Origin: Verrucomicrobiota bacterium
Lineage (GTDB): Bacteria; Verrucomicrobiota; Verrucomicrobiia; Opitutales; Puniceicoccaceae
Length of the DNA: 64,000 nt
Direction of reading: 5' to 3'
NCBI GenBank assembly: GCA_038744685.1
Contig: JBCDMB010000013.1
Coordinates: 28,395 to 92,394, forward strand
Part shown: in pieces, positions 8,997-18,887 of the stretch
Layout of the letters: the number at the start of each line of letters is the position of its first letter
How positions within the stretch are numbered: the stretch's first letter is position 1
Notes under the pieces: generated by a model
The model's database searches: none
The model's input: the letters and a program-made list of their open reading frames with translations, nothing else
What the model was told of the DNA's origin: nothing
Translations under genes and position numbers: made by a program

Positions 8997-10766
8997 TTAA
9001 GCACGTATTTCGGCAACATTGAAGCCGGGAACAGAGACCCGTTTATTAGCTGTGGGTAAGGACTCAAAAGGACCAGCCACTGGAGAGGTAAAGGAAAACG
9101 GTTTCCCGTCTACGTTGACATAGGGTAGCCCGGTAATTTTGGACAGGCCTAACCTATCAGAATCAATGCCGCTCACGAAGTCGGTGGTCTCAGTGATCCC
9201 GGCGTCGTCGAATTCCAGGAAAAACCCTTCATCAGACTCTACCAATCCCGGGCTGCTCGCCAGGAAAGCGTTGCCACCTGCGTAAGAGGGGAAGGTTTCC
9301 GATTCATTCACCCCATTCCATCCCTGATCGTCACCGCAAGGGCGGATCTTCGTAAGGTGTTTTTCCATCCCTTTCCGGTCCACAAGGAGATTGTTGTAGA
9401 ATCGCTCGTCACCACCGACGATGTTGATCGAACCAGCTAAAGCCGTGGAGTGCTCCTCATGGTAGGGCGTAAACCGCTTGAGAACAGACTCCCCGATGAT
9501 CCGCCCGCCAAAGAGATTGTGCACAAAGGCGGTCCCTTCCGACCAATTCATGATCGACCAATCCGATAGAAAGACATTGTGGTCGACCATGAAAGGTCCG
9601 TGATCGACCTCGATAAAAAGGTCCTGTTCGTAACTATCGTAACACAGGTTCCCAGTGATTCGGGTGCCTTGGGTCATCCAATCCATCCACATCGCTCGGA
9701 AGGTGCGAAAGATACGATTCCCAGCGATCAGAGTATCAATCGGTGCGTGAAACTTGATACCCGCCTGCTCATCGCCGGTGAAAAGCCGCTGCACATGGAT
9801 GTCGTGAATGGTGTTTCCGGTCACCTCACAGAAGACCGCTCCAAGACTGCCGACAATCCCCGCTTGCTCACAGAAGGAAATGTGGTTGTTGCGCACAACG
9901 TGGCTTCCGATCTGGCTGCGATCCCATCCGTTTTCAAGAGCCCGCGCGATCGTAACGTCGTACCCCTCAGCGGTGTTCGCGGAGGTGTTGTCAAACTCAT
10001 CACCGTATTTCCCAAGGGTAACCCCCGTAGATCTTGAGTGGGAGATCACATTGTCTTCGATGATCCATCCCTTGCTCCAGTTCGTTCCGATGGCCCCGAC
10101 TTGCTCAGCAGTAGGTGGTGCCCAATTCGTCGCCGCATGCCGCAAACCCAGACCGCGAACTGTCAAATAGTTGATGCCAGTCTTACGCGGGTAAAACACC
10201 GCCTGGCGCACATTGATTTCAGTCAATCCTTGGTTCGGGTCTTCCCCGTTGAAGTGCGCCCAAAATGTCGTGTAATCGCCGTCAACGGAAGCAATCCAGT
10301 GACCCGCGGTTTCCGCAGATTCAGTCAAAGAGTCCTTATTGGCAGCTTCAGTCAGCCACTGTCCGTCAAAATACACAGCACCCGTGTGATGCTCTCTATT
10401 GCCCGGTCGAAACCAATCCCCGCGAATCAAATCTGCGTACGGGTTGAAATCCCCAAAGAGCGAATTGGGAACCCGCGTCGTCCAGACCTCGTCCGAGACA
10501 TACTCCCAACCTTCTATCACTTCCGACCCACGGATTTCTACCTCTTCCCCGTCCGCCGCTGCGTAGGTAATTCGCTCACTATCAGAAGTCCCGCCGCGCG
10601 GTGGGTCGATCTCCTCCCGGTAGATACCCGAATGGATGAGGACCGTATCTCCAGGCTGGGCCTTTTGGGCAGCAGCGGAAATCGTTCTCAGTGGTGCATC
10701 AGAAGATCCGACCGATGAGTCATCGCCGTGGATCGATACGTGTATTGTAGAGGTTTCAGTCGTCAT
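8997..10766 (-). CDS. Right-handed parallel beta-helix protein (GH141- or pectate-lyase-like)
   Basis: A protein of about 589 residues of the DUF1565/parallel beta-helix type. It opens with the typical DDSSVGSSDAPLRTI and A-Q-P-G-D-T-V-L-I-H-S-G-I-Y-R-E segment, then shows rungs of beta-helix repeats (NNHISF, GNTIHDIHV, GNRIFRTF, DHNVFL). The fold is shared by polysaccharide lyases and by GH141, a family with alpha-fucosidase activity, so a fucosidase role fits this locus but is only inference. The frame opens at 10865, but the Met at 10766 starts directly before the conserved region and is preferred; the 33 upstream residues do not form a convincing signal peptide. Predicted cytoplasmic if the short start is right. 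Probably co-transcribed with the lyase downstream. Confidence 0.65.
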   Translation of the reverse strand: MTTETSTIHVSIHGDDSSVGSSDAPLRTISAAAQKAQPGDTVLIHSGIYREEIDPPRGGTSDSERITYAAADGEEVEIRGSEVIEGWEYVSDEVWTTRVPNSLFGDFNPYADLIRGDWFRPGNREHHTGAVYFDGQWLTEAANKDSLTESAETAGHWIASVDGDYTTFWAHFNGEDPNQGLTEINVRQAVFYPRKTGINYLTVRGLGLRHAATNWAPPTAEQVGAIGTNWSKGWIIEDNVISHSRSTGVTLGKYGDEFDNTSANTAEGYDVTIARALENGWDRSQIGSHVVRNNHISFCEQAGIVGSLGAVFCEVTGNTIHDIHVQRLFTGDEQAGIKFHAPIDTLIAGNRIFRTFRAMWMDWMTQGTRITGNLCYDSYEQDLFIEVDHGPFMVDHNVFLSDWSIMNWSEGTAFVHNLFGGRIIGESVLKRFTPYHEEHSTALAGSINIVGGDERFYNNLLVDRKGMEKHLTKIRPCGDDQGWNGVNESETFPSYAGGNAFLASSPGLVESDEGFFLEFDDAGITETTDFVSGIDSDRLGLSKITGLPYVNVDGKPFSFTSPVAGPFESLPTANKRVSVPGFNVAEIRA

Positions 10767-10988
10767 TAAAAAGGGGAGAGACACAATAAAACCGCTTACT
10801 TTAATCGAGTACACGAATGGATTACCGAAAAACTGCGCAAAAACCCGCAAAACATAAAGGCGCATCGAAGCCTCTGATTCCTAAATCCGCCGGAAGCTAC
10901 TCTCGTAGATCTACGTAAAAACGATCAGTCTTGCGTATTCAATGTCTTGAATTCTCGGAAGTGAGGCCGCAGACCCTATTTCCCCAAC

Positions 10989-13421
10989 ATGAAGTTTTTA
11001 GTTACCAAAACCAAGCGTCAGACACTTCTCGAAAGTTTCGCGGAAGAAGAACTGCAGAATTATCTCCAAGTGATCCTTCAATCCGTTTTTGAAGAACCGA
11101 ATGACCTTCCTCAGACTACCCTGAAGATTCAGCTTCTGGTAAAGGACCGAACGGCTGAATCCCGAGAGGGCTACACGATTTCCTCTCATTCCGAAGATTC
11201 GATCGAATGTCATGAAATCTTAGGGAACAGCCCTGTCGGACTCCTATATGGAGTCTATCGTTACCTCGAAGAGTGGGGTCTTCGGTTCAGTCTTCATGGA
11301 GATGTTTTGCCTACCGGTGAAACCCTTCGCGTGCCGAAGAATCCAGCAATTGAGGATTATCCTGTTTTCGAAAAGCGCGGCCTGAATACCTGGGGGGCTC
11401 ATTCCTTCGGGCTGGATGCGTGGAGCAAGGCAGATTTTCGTCGCTTCTTCGCCCAGATGGCGAAACTGCAAATGAACTTCTTCACCCTGCACTGCTACCC
11501 GGAAGGTCTTCATTACTCGAATACAAAGCGAACTCCTGAAGGAAGAGCATTCGATGCCGAGCCGTGGGTCTGGATCGGAGAAGAGTCGATGATCGAAGAA
11601 AACGGGACGGTAAACCGAGCCTATCCAGCCTCTCTCTACAACACCGGACTTCACCGCATTTGGGGAAGTATTGAACCAGCAGATACAAAGAAATTTCCCT
11701 TCGGTGCCAACGCCCTCTTTCCGGAGAGCCTATGGAGTTCCGAAGTGATGCAGGATTTTGCCCCCAGTCCTAAATCCAACAAAGACTGCTGCGCCTTGTT
11801 CAACCGGATGGGATCTTTTCTGGCAGAGGCTTTCGAGTGGGCCCATGCACTGGGAATTGAAGTCGGCCTTGGCATCGAAGTCCCTCTTCGAGTGCCAGAA
11901 CGAATCCTCGGCCGGGTCGGACCCCTGACCAAAGAAGAAAAGGGCAAGTATTACCGCGGCATCTTTGAGCGTATTCGAAGAACTCATCCTCTCGATTACT
12001 TCTGGCTCTGGACACCCGAGTCCTGGACATGGGACGGCAACTCGGAAGAAGAGTACCAGATGGTGGTCGAGGAAATCCTCATTGCCGATCAAGTGCTGGA
12101 CGAATTGGGAAGACCGTTTCAACTAGCGGTCTCTGGATGGGTCATGGGGCCAGCAGGAAACCGGGCGCGGTTGCATCAGGATATACCCAAGCACATTCCT
12201 ATGAGTTCCCTTTTCCGTCAGATGGGTTTCACTCCGATTGACCCGTCCTACCCGGATTTCAAAGGACGTGAAATATGGGCAATCCCTTGGCTTGAGTCCG
12301 ATGCCTACAAGGGCATGCAAGCGATTCAACTGGAGGCCGGACGAATGCTGCATGATGTCAAAGATGCGAAAGATGCAGGCTGCAGAGGCTTGCTGGGGCT
12401 CCATTGGAGAACGCATGAAGTCGATCCAGTTGTTCGGTCGATGGCTAGGGCTACGTGGGGTAATGGGCTGGATGAGCCTGTAATTGAGTCAACCCCGGAG
12501 GCCCGCGACGAGTATAGCATGCATCCCCGGGAGATCAGCACACGCTCGTTTTACCAAGACTTTGCCCTCCACGAATTTGGCCCCGAAGCCGCAGAGTCAA
12601 TAGGGACCATTTTCTCCGAATGGGACAGCAACCAGATCGAACTCCTTGAAAACGGCTGCCCGACAAACCTTCTTCACGACAGTCTGACGACAGAGACAAA
12701 CGTCTTTCGTGCTTTCCGTTCGCTCAGAAAGCTGGTTGGAGAACTCCCTACCATCGAGCATCCTGTCCACGCTGCACGGCTGGACTACTGGCTGGGTATG
12801 TTTGCGCAGGAACAGCACTTGGCCGAAACCTGTTTTCATCTCTTCACGTTAAAGACGAAGATGGAGGCGTTAGAGGATCACGGGTCGGTTGAAAGTGCAG
12901 TTGAAGCCTACGCGAAGTGTCTGAACTCTTTCACCCAAGCAGCCACCAGACTCATTGAATCGGCCGATTCAACGGGGGCGCTTGGAATGATCACGAACCT
13001 GATGACGAATCCGAGGATGCTCCCTTACGTTTTGAGTAAAGGAGACGAGCTCATGGCTTTGATGAATAAGACCGGATTGAACGGAACCGATCTCCCCTCT
13101 CCTATCCAGGAATACCTTGGGAAACCAAAAATCAAAGTCTGTAGTCCACCCACCTACTGGCCTGCGGATCGAGAGGTAAGCATCGATGTCTCTGTCCTCT
13201 CAGAGAAAAGGATCTCTGAGGTCCGCTGTATTTGGTATGAGCTAAATGGGTCCGCTTTGGAGAGGACTCAAAGATTGAATCAACAATCGGAGACACAGTG
13301 GAGAATCACTTTCCCCGCGTCTAAAGAAACGATTGCCTATCGCTTTGAAGCAGATTCAGAGGGCAGCTCGAAATTGATTTGGCCTCAGGATAACCCGGTA
13401 GGGATTCTTCACCGAGCCTAA
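10989..13421 (+). CDS. Large glycosidase-like protein, GH20/GH67/GH115-type architecture, family unassigned
   Basis: An 810-residue protein without a signal peptide. Residues about 50-105 hold an accessory alpha/beta domain of the kind preceding GH20, GH67 and GH115 barrels (GNSPVGLLYGVYRYLEEWGLRF). A (beta/alpha)8-like region follows (FEKRGLNTWGAHSFG, FWLWTPESWTW, LAVSGWVMGP, GLLGLHWRTHE). The C-terminus, about 720-810, looks like a beta-sandwich (PPTYWPADREVSI). Acidic residues in W-T-P-E-S-W-T-W and G-L-H-W-R-T-H-E are candidate catalytic positions, but no family can be named with certainty. Alpha-glucuronidase is one option, in keeping with a uronate-bearing substrate. It stands alone, divergent from the beta-helix gene with a 220 bp spacer if the start at 10766 is used. 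Confidence 0.55.
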   Translation: MKFLVTKTKRQTLLESFAEEELQNYLQVILQSVFEEPNDLPQTTLKIQLLVKDRTAESREGYTISSHSEDSIECHEILGNSPVGLLYGVYRYLEEWGLRFSLHGDVLPTGETLRVPKNPAIEDYPVFEKRGLNTWGAHSFGLDAWSKADFRRFFAQMAKLQMNFFTLHCYPEGLHYSNTKRTPEGRAFDAEPWVWIGEESMIEENGTVNRAYPASLYNTGLHRIWGSIEPADTKKFPFGANALFPESLWSSEVMQDFAPSPKSNKDCCALFNRMGSFLAEAFEWAHALGIEVGLGIEVPLRVPERILGRVGPLTKEEKGKYYRGIFERIRRTHPLDYFWLWTPESWTWDGNSEEEYQMVVEEILIADQVLDELGRPFQLAVSGWVMGPAGNRARLHQDIPKHIPMSSLFRQMGFTPIDPSYPDFKGREIWAIPWLESDAYKGMQAIQLEAGRMLHDVKDAKDAGCRGLLGLHWRTHEVDPVVRSMARATWGNGLDEPVIESTPEARDEYSMHPREISTRSFYQDFALHEFGPEAAESIGTIFSEWDSNQIELLENGCPTNLLHDSLTTETNVFRAFRSLRKLVGELPTIEHPVHAARLDYWLGMFAQEQHLAETCFHLFTLKTKMEALEDHGSVESAVEAYAKCLNSFTQAATRLIESADSTGALGMITNLMTNPRMLPYVLSKGDELMALMNKTGLNGTDLPSPIQEYLGKPKIKVCSPPTYWPADREVSIDVSVLSEKRISEVRCIWYELNGSALERTQRLNQQSETQWRITFPASKETIAYRFEADSEGSSKLIWPQDNPVGILHRA

Positions 13422-13449
13422 CCAGAACAGCGAAAGGCTCACCAGCAGC

Positions 13450-13527
13450 CGCGGCATCGTGTCGAGCACGAGCCCTACAGGGCGGAGACAATCTTCAACG
13501 TAGGGCCTTTACTTGCAAAGCGCCGCG
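13450..13527. repeat. REP inverted pair upstream of the RAYT gene
   Basis: One copy at 13450-13478 (GGCATCG...CCCTAC form) and an opposite copy at 13499-13527 (GTAGGGC...GCCGC form) sit 22 bases before the transposase start. This is the arrangement expected of REP elements flanking their own RAYT gene. Confidence 0.8.
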
Positions 13528-13549
13528 TGCGTCGCCGATCCTTCCTTCC

Positions 13550-14138
13550 GTGGAACGACCTCCCGAAGAAGAATCTTCTTTTCCGAGACGAAAGACCAAA
13601 AAACTTCGAAAGGGCCGTCTGTCCACTGCTGGATCACGCTATTTCCTGACCCTGGTTACCCATCATCGAAAGAATGGGCTTAACCAACCTCAGGTTTTCT
13701 CGCGGATTCACGGGGTTCTTTTGTTGATGCAAAAGGACTGTTACTTCAATCTCCTTTGTGGAACGGTTCTTCCAGATCACCTTCATCTTCTAGTCCTTCT
13801 TCAGGATCGCCTTTCTCTGTCTCAATGTGTCCAAAAACTGAAGACGAAAACGCGGGGGGGTACTCCTAGCAGCGAATCTAAGATGGCAGGCAAACTACTT
13901 TGATCACCGGCTTCGTGCCGAGCAGACAACGGAACCCTTCGCTTTCTACATATTTCTGAATCCCTACCGACAGGGGCTTGTTGATCCAGAAAGGGTTTGG
14001 CCGGGTTGGATCGTTTCCGAGACCTACAATCCTCAATTCCAGCAAAGTCTTATTGACGGACGCTTTCCTCCCAGCAGATGGATTGAAACTGAATACAACC
14101 TTCAGGATCTGATTGAAGTTCCGCGTTGGGAGGAGTGA
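13550..14138 (+). pseudogene. REP-associated tyrosine transposase (RAYT, IS200-like Y1 family), frameshifted
   Basis: The two halves of a RAYT are encoded in different frames. The first (GTG 13550 to TGA 13903) carries the HUH histidine pair in PDHLHLL. The second frame joins at the seven-G run 13854-13860 and reads VLLAANLRWQANYFDHRLRA, then FYIFLNPYRQG with the likely catalytic Tyr, ending at TGA 14138. Removing one G from the run restores a single frame of about 195 residues, so this is one extra base in a homopolymer: a true mutation, a sequencing error, or a slippage site. RAYTs are thought to spread REP hairpins, and REP copies lie on both sides. As read, HUH and Tyr are separated, so the protein should be inactive unless frameshifting occurs. 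Confidence 0.85.
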
Positions 14139-14174
14139 AGAGATCGCGTCGCGAAAAATATCACGCTGTTCAAC

Positions 14175-14270
14175 CCTAAGGTCTTTGCTTGCAAATGGCA
14201 GTTCGCGTTATCCAAAAGAAACGTTACTTAAAAAATGGGAGGCGGCATCGTGACAAGCACGAGCCCTACC
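14175..14270. repeat. REP pair downstream of the RAYT gene
   Basis: A decayed copy at about 14175-14205 (GTCTTTGCTTGCAAATGG) and a good copy at 14241-14270 (GGCGGCATCG...GAGCCCTAC) close the RAYT unit on the right and lie just after the stop of the large lyase on the other strand. Confidence 0.7.
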
Positions 14271-14281
14271 CGAGATGGCTT

Positions 14282-17200
14282 CTATTCCTCGAAAAGCAAC
14301 AGCACTTCTTCTTGGGACAGAGGACGATCATAGACTTTTAAATCATCCACATAGATATCATCGTCGCCACTGAATCCAAACAGGTCTTTGTAAGTCGAGT
14401 TGGTGTCTTCTGCGATGCCGATGAACTCCCCATTCAGATACCATCGATTGATGCCACCTTCATAAACGAGAACGAGATGGTTCCATTCCCCAAACTTGAT
14501 GTCCGATGTCAAATTCGGAGTATTCCCAGGAGAGGCGTGCATTCCCATCTTACCACGATCCAATGCGACCCGATTGAAGTGCACGTGGCGCAAGTGTCTG
14601 CCCCGGAGCAGCGTGTATCGACCTCTTTCGTTCATCGGTTTAAACCAGAAAGAAATACTGCGATCATGACGATTGCGGGGAATGTCGGCGATATGCAGGT
14701 CGTAGGTTTTCGCGTATTCCCCATAATTCAGGTAGCCCGGCTGGTAGACCTTTCCTCGCTCCGGATCATCAAAGATTCGACCGTTGTAGCCCAACGCAGT
14801 TGCACCCTCCCCAACAGCGAGTGGAAGAATCTCGCCGTTCAGTTCGTCAAACGGTTGATGAATAATCAAACCGTAGTGTAAGTCTTCGGGAACGTCGACT
14901 TCCTCCGGATTGTGCCAGAAGAAACTTGCCGGAATGCTCTCGGCTCCGCTGCGAGTCGGCGTGATGATTTCAATCTCCGAGGTGCCACTCATCACCGTCA
15001 GGGTGATGGGGTGAGTACCGGCATCCAACTCGATACTCCCTTCATCGACGGTGCTACCCGGTTCCACCTTACAGACGATCTCGTCGCCGATCCTCAGTTC
15101 GTTTTCGCCGCCTCCATCGGTCATAAAAGTATAAAGGCCGGATTCACGGAGCTTCAGATAGCCACTGAATCGGACACTTTTGCCTTCAATGGGATCGTCA
15201 ATCGGAACTGAAGCCAGCGATACTAAGGACGGCTCGGTTGCCCCCTCGGGAAACCATTCCGCGAACAAGCCAGGTTCGATCCGGCCAACAGTCACAGCCG
15301 AGGAAGACGGCACCTCAGCCACTTCGACTTCGCTCACATGGGCCGTTTTGAGCGTAGCAAAGAAATCGGCTTCGATCGGATGGTATTGAGAATCACCCGG
15401 AGTCATCATTCCTAAGGTAGTTTCGTAAGGCTCCGCGTCACCCGCTTTCCAGAAGATGGGATCGGAGACCACCATCTCAAAGGGATGCCATCCTCCCTCA
15501 AGAGACACTTGTCCAAAACGGTCTTTTTGCGAAAGACCGTAGGGAAGCGTGACGCCGATCAATTGCTTCTTACCAATCGAAAGCTGAACAGGACCACACG
15601 AGTTCAGCTTGAAGGCGTAGTCACCCGTTTCGGGCGCGAAGAGAAACCCGCTGAAAAAAAAGTATCCGGTGGCCATTTCCGTTCGGGGAAGGTCTCGTTC
15701 TATGACTAGGGGGATCTCTGCACCGTCGGTATGAAAGGTAGCCAGCGGTTGATGCTCCGCCAGCGGGGGCAGCATGTTCTTCTTCCCGGTAAAGATGCCA
15801 TTTTTCTCATCGAAGATAGTACGATGGATCTCGAAAACCTCGCAGGTCAGTCCTGGAACAGTGCCCGGTGGAAGTAGAAGAGCTTTTTCCGGGGTTTCTT
15901 TGCTAAATTGAACGGTCAGCGTCTCCGAGGCATTCGAGTCAGCGAAGGGCCAGGTGTCGGCAAACGCCTTGGCTTTGAACACACGGCTTTCGTCGATCTT
16001 GACCGGCTCCGTGTAGAGAGGAGAGTCTTCGCTCGGCTCGCTACCGTCCAGCGTATAGCGGTAGGCTTGAGTCAATGGCGGAAGGTCCAGCGCGGCATGC
16101 GCAGCTTGACTGAAAGAGATCTCGCGGATCTCATCTTCCTCGTTCCAATCAGCCTGCCAGCCCAAGCTACTGACCAACTTCGGAGTCTCGGGACCTGCGG
16201 ACACGATCTGCTGGAGGTCGCCTCTGCGGGTCACCGCCAGAGTGGACCGCTCACGATCGGTCTTCCCGAAATCGTAGAAGTCGACCTGTCGATCAATCAT
16301 CACCTTCAGCTCGCTGCGATCTTCATTCCACACCGTGATGGGAATGGGATCTCCGTGGCGATGAGGATAAAGCAGGATTCGGAACTCCGGTTCGACCGCG
16401 GTCGCTGGCACCTTGATCCGCGGATGGCTGTAATTCGCCTCGTAGGCGGGCTGAGGGAAGGAGAAGGTGCTATTGCGGTGGAGCACCCGAACCAATAGAA
16501 GGGGGTCTCCTGTTCTCACTTGGCGATTGACCACGGGTAAGCCTCTCCGCTTTTCCGCGATCGGTACCTCTGCCGAGCAAAGGTAAAGATCAGTCTGGCT
16601 AATCTCACCTTTTTCAATGCCTGTATCGCGGGTTCCCACGCCCGACTCACCCTTCCAGAGGACAATGTCGTCCGCGAGCTGCATCACCCAGTCGTATTGG
16701 CGCTGTTGATCATCCTTGCGAATGTCATCAATGACCAGCAGGTAGGGATAACCTTTACCCTCGTTTACAGCAGGGTCGCCTTTGGCAAGATGGAGTGTGC
16801 GAAAGGCATGGTCGATATCGTTCCAGCGACCATACATCTCAGTGCCCCTCGTTTCCCCATGCCAATTCCCCCAATCCAGACTGGCAAAGCCTTCAATGTA
16901 CTCACGCATGTGCGGCTGAAACGGGATCTCCCAATCGCGGTCCTGGAATTCGCTGGTATATCCATCGTAGAGATAACCATCCAGAGCTTCTGAGATCTTG
17001 CCAGCCCAAAGGTGCATGTTCTTTTCCCACTTTCGCCAATTGTACTGGTCCGTGTTGTCCGAAACCATGGTCACGCCATGCGGGGTATCGGTTACCTCCA
17101 TTAGCTTCGCGGCGGTGGGAGAATAAATACCAGCCTTCCCATCGATCAATACCGCGTTGCGGAAATAGGAGTCCAAGTACCATTTCCGCCAACCGCTCCA

Positions 17201-18838
17201 CTCCATACCGTTGGCGTAAAGGCTGAAGTCTCCCGCTTCTGGACCTTCATGCCCGGCGGCGTAGATGTCGCTCCGAGCTTCGTAATGGACCATCAGGGCA
17301 TCCTTGTCCCAGGAGGCCCGCGCCTGAACCACACCGCGTTGCATATCCACCCAGGGAGCGGTGCGCTCTGTCAGCTCCTCCGGCAAGCCGGTTTTATCGT
17401 AATTGACGACCTCACCGTCACTGTTTTTGAAACCTGAGACTGCGGTCAGGAGGCTGATCTCTGGAAAGCTGTAACGGATGCGCGGCGCCGGAAGAGGACC
17501 CGTTGCATCCGGCGGTCCCAAACCCTGGGTTTGCATGCGGCTTTTGTAGTAGTAGTCGACGATGGGATCGTCGGGGTAGACAAACTTCATGATGAAGGCC
17601 ACGTTAAAGAAGGAGTCCATCCAGGGACCACTGGCGAAGCCCATATACCAGATTCTCGGCTCCTCAAAGCCTTTGCCAAAGTCAGCAATCTCCTGGTGAT
17701 TGCGCAGCTCATTGTAGCGCCAGTAGACATTCACGGAATCCATGGCCTTTGCCAGGACCATATTGTAAAGGTGGTTGTGACTGAGGAGAGGATACTCGAG
17801 CCGTCTGGTGATCGCCAGAAGAGGCCGCTCAGGCACAAACCCTTTCTTTTTCTCGTAAAGGAGGCCATCGCTGGAGATGTAGTAGGTGAGCTGGTTGCGC
17901 AAGGCCTTGGATGCCTCGCGGACCACCCGCTCGTCGAACCCCTCCTGCCCTTCGAGACACAAGGCCGCCAGCACAAGATCGTAGCTCATGCTCATGTGGT
18001 TGTTGATGAACCAATGACCGGGCATATCCATTCCGGAGGTATAGCGACCGTAGGTGATCTTGCGCAGGATGCTTTTAATGTATTCACGCTCCTCCTCGGT
18101 CATGAAGCCATGCAGATAGTCGTAAGCGTAGTAGTCGTTCGCTTTTACGTGGCCCGACGTGTCTGGTAGCACCTGGAAGTGATGCTCCGCGTTGGTCTCG
18201 ATGCTGATCTCGGCCAGTTCACGGATGCGATCCGCCCCACCCTCGCGGTAGGCACGCTTGTAAGGGACTCCGCCGACGCTGACGATCTCTGAGCGACACC
18301 AGTAGTAGTAATTGTCCCGGATTCCGGCAAAAACCGGATGGTTGTTGAGTAAATCAATCATCGGTTCCTGCTCCTTCGCCAACGCGATCAACTCATCCAC
18401 ACACGCGCGACCCGCCTCTTCATCCTCCATGACCAGCGCCATGAAGGACCGGCTGACTAAATCAGGCCGTTGGTTCTGTGCCCAGTTGAGGAGAATTTGA
18501 AAGTAGCGCGGAGCGTCCTCCCCGAGCCTGATTTTCTCACGGATTCTTTCGATATCCTCCATCCCCATTAGCACCCGGGGATGGACACCCGGCGGCGGCA
18601 CTGGAGACATCACGCCCTGACGATAACCCTCTTCGTAGGTGCGATAATACCACGGAGAATCCGGCAACGGACCCATGTCTTCGTAAAACTGTCCGCTGAG
18701 GACATACTCTGCCGGAGGCGTAAAACGGCCCCGGTAGGCACCATCGACCTTATACTTGTCGTCGACTTGGTAATTCGACTCCCGGCCCTCAACGAGACCG
18801 CAGAACGCGACGCTAATCGTTAGGATAACTCGCAACAT
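14282..18838 (-). CDS. Giant exported heparinase-like lyase with PA14 and LamG-like domains
   Basis: A multidomain protein of 1518 residues. A signal peptide starts at the Met at 18838 (MLRVILTISVAFCGLVEG). The heparinase II/III-like part spans about 80-890 with the shared signatures PGVHPRVLMGMEDI (about 83), MPGHWFINNHMS, A-R-S-D....GHEGPEAGDF and YPYLLVIDDIRKDD (about 699). After it come a chitobiase C-terminal type sandwich (YTLDGSEPSEDSPLY, about 930), two PA14-like domains (about 1000-1145 and 1180-1285), and a LamG/concanavalin-like C-terminus (about 1320-1516; SISFWFKP, WNHLVLVYEGG, RWYLNGEFIG). The added domains probably bind glycans. The frame runs 80 codons further upstream, but that part is translated from REP sequence and lacks a signal peptide, so it was rejected. 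Confidence 0.78.
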   Translation of the reverse strand: MLRVILTISVAFCGLVEGRESNYQVDDKYKVDGAYRGRFTPPAEYVLSGQFYEDMGPLPDSPWYYRTYEEGYRQGVMSPVPPPGVHPRVLMGMEDIERIREKIRLGEDAPRYFQILLNWAQNQRPDLVSRSFMALVMEDEEAGRACVDELIALAKEQEPMIDLLNNHPVFAGIRDNYYYWCRSEIVSVGGVPYKRAYREGGADRIRELAEISIETNAEHHFQVLPDTSGHVKANDYYAYDYLHGFMTEEEREYIKSILRKITYGRYTSGMDMPGHWFINNHMSMSYDLVLAALCLEGQEGFDERVVREASKALRNQLTYYISSDGLLYEKKKGFVPERPLLAITRRLEYPLLSHNHLYNMVLAKAMDSVNVYWRYNELRNHQEIADFGKGFEEPRIWYMGFASGPWMDSFFNVAFIMKFVYPDDPIVDYYYKSRMQTQGLGPPDATGPLPAPRIRYSFPEISLLTAVSGFKNSDGEVVNYDKTGLPEELTERTAPWVDMQRGVVQARASWDKDALMVHYEARSDIYAAGHEGPEAGDFSLYANGMEWSGWRKWYLDSYFRNAVLIDGKAGIYSPTAAKLMEVTDTPHGVTMVSDNTDQYNWRKWEKNMHLWAGKISEALDGYLYDGYTSEFQDRDWEIPFQPHMREYIEGFASLDWGNWHGETRGTEMYGRWNDIDHAFRTLHLAKGDPAVNEGKGYPYLLVIDDIRKDDQQRQYDWVMQLADDIVLWKGESGVGTRDTGIEKGEISQTDLYLCSAEVPIAEKRRGLPVVNRQVRTGDPLLLVRVLHRNSTFSFPQPAYEANYSHPRIKVPATAVEPEFRILLYPHRHGDPIPITVWNEDRSELKVMIDRQVDFYDFGKTDRERSTLAVTRRGDLQQIVSAGPETPKLVSSLGWQADWNEEDEIREISFSQAAHAALDLPPLTQAYRYTLDGSEPSEDSPLYTEPVKIDESRVFKAKAFADTWPFADSNASETLTVQFSKETPEKALLLPPGTVPGLTCEVFEIHRTIFDEKNGIFTGKKNMLPPLAEHQPLATFHTDGAEIPLVIERDLPRTEMATGYFFFSGFLFAPETGDYAFKLNSCGPVQLSIGKKQLIGVTLPYGLSQKDRFGQVSLEGGWHPFEMVVSDPIFWKAGDAEPYETTLGMMTPGDSQYHPIEADFFATLKTAHVSEVEVAEVPSSSAVTVGRIEPGLFAEWFPEGATEPSLVSLASVPIDDPIEGKSVRFSGYLKLRESGLYTFMTDGGGENELRIGDEIVCKVEPGSTVDEGSIELDAGTHPITLTVMSGTSEIEIITPTRSGAESIPASFFWHNPEEVDVPEDLHYGLIIHQPFDELNGEILPLAVGEGATALGYNGRIFDDPERGKVYQPGYLNYGEYAKTYDLHIADIPRNRHDRSISFWFKPMNERGRYTLLRGRHLRHVHFNRVALDRGKMGMHASPGNTPNLTSDIKFGEWNHLVLVYEGGINRWYLNGEFIGIAEDTNSTYKDLFGFSGDDDIYVDDLKVYDRPLSQEEVLLLFEE

Positions 18839-18887
18839 AAGATGAACTTTGGTGAAGGGTTGAAGCCTGACTTGTTTCTGACCGATG

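Noticed and set aside
13450..14270. CRISPR array suggested by several similar short repeats
   Set aside because: Repeats alternate orientation, vary in stem sequence, lack regular spacers and flank a RAYT gene; they are REP elements.
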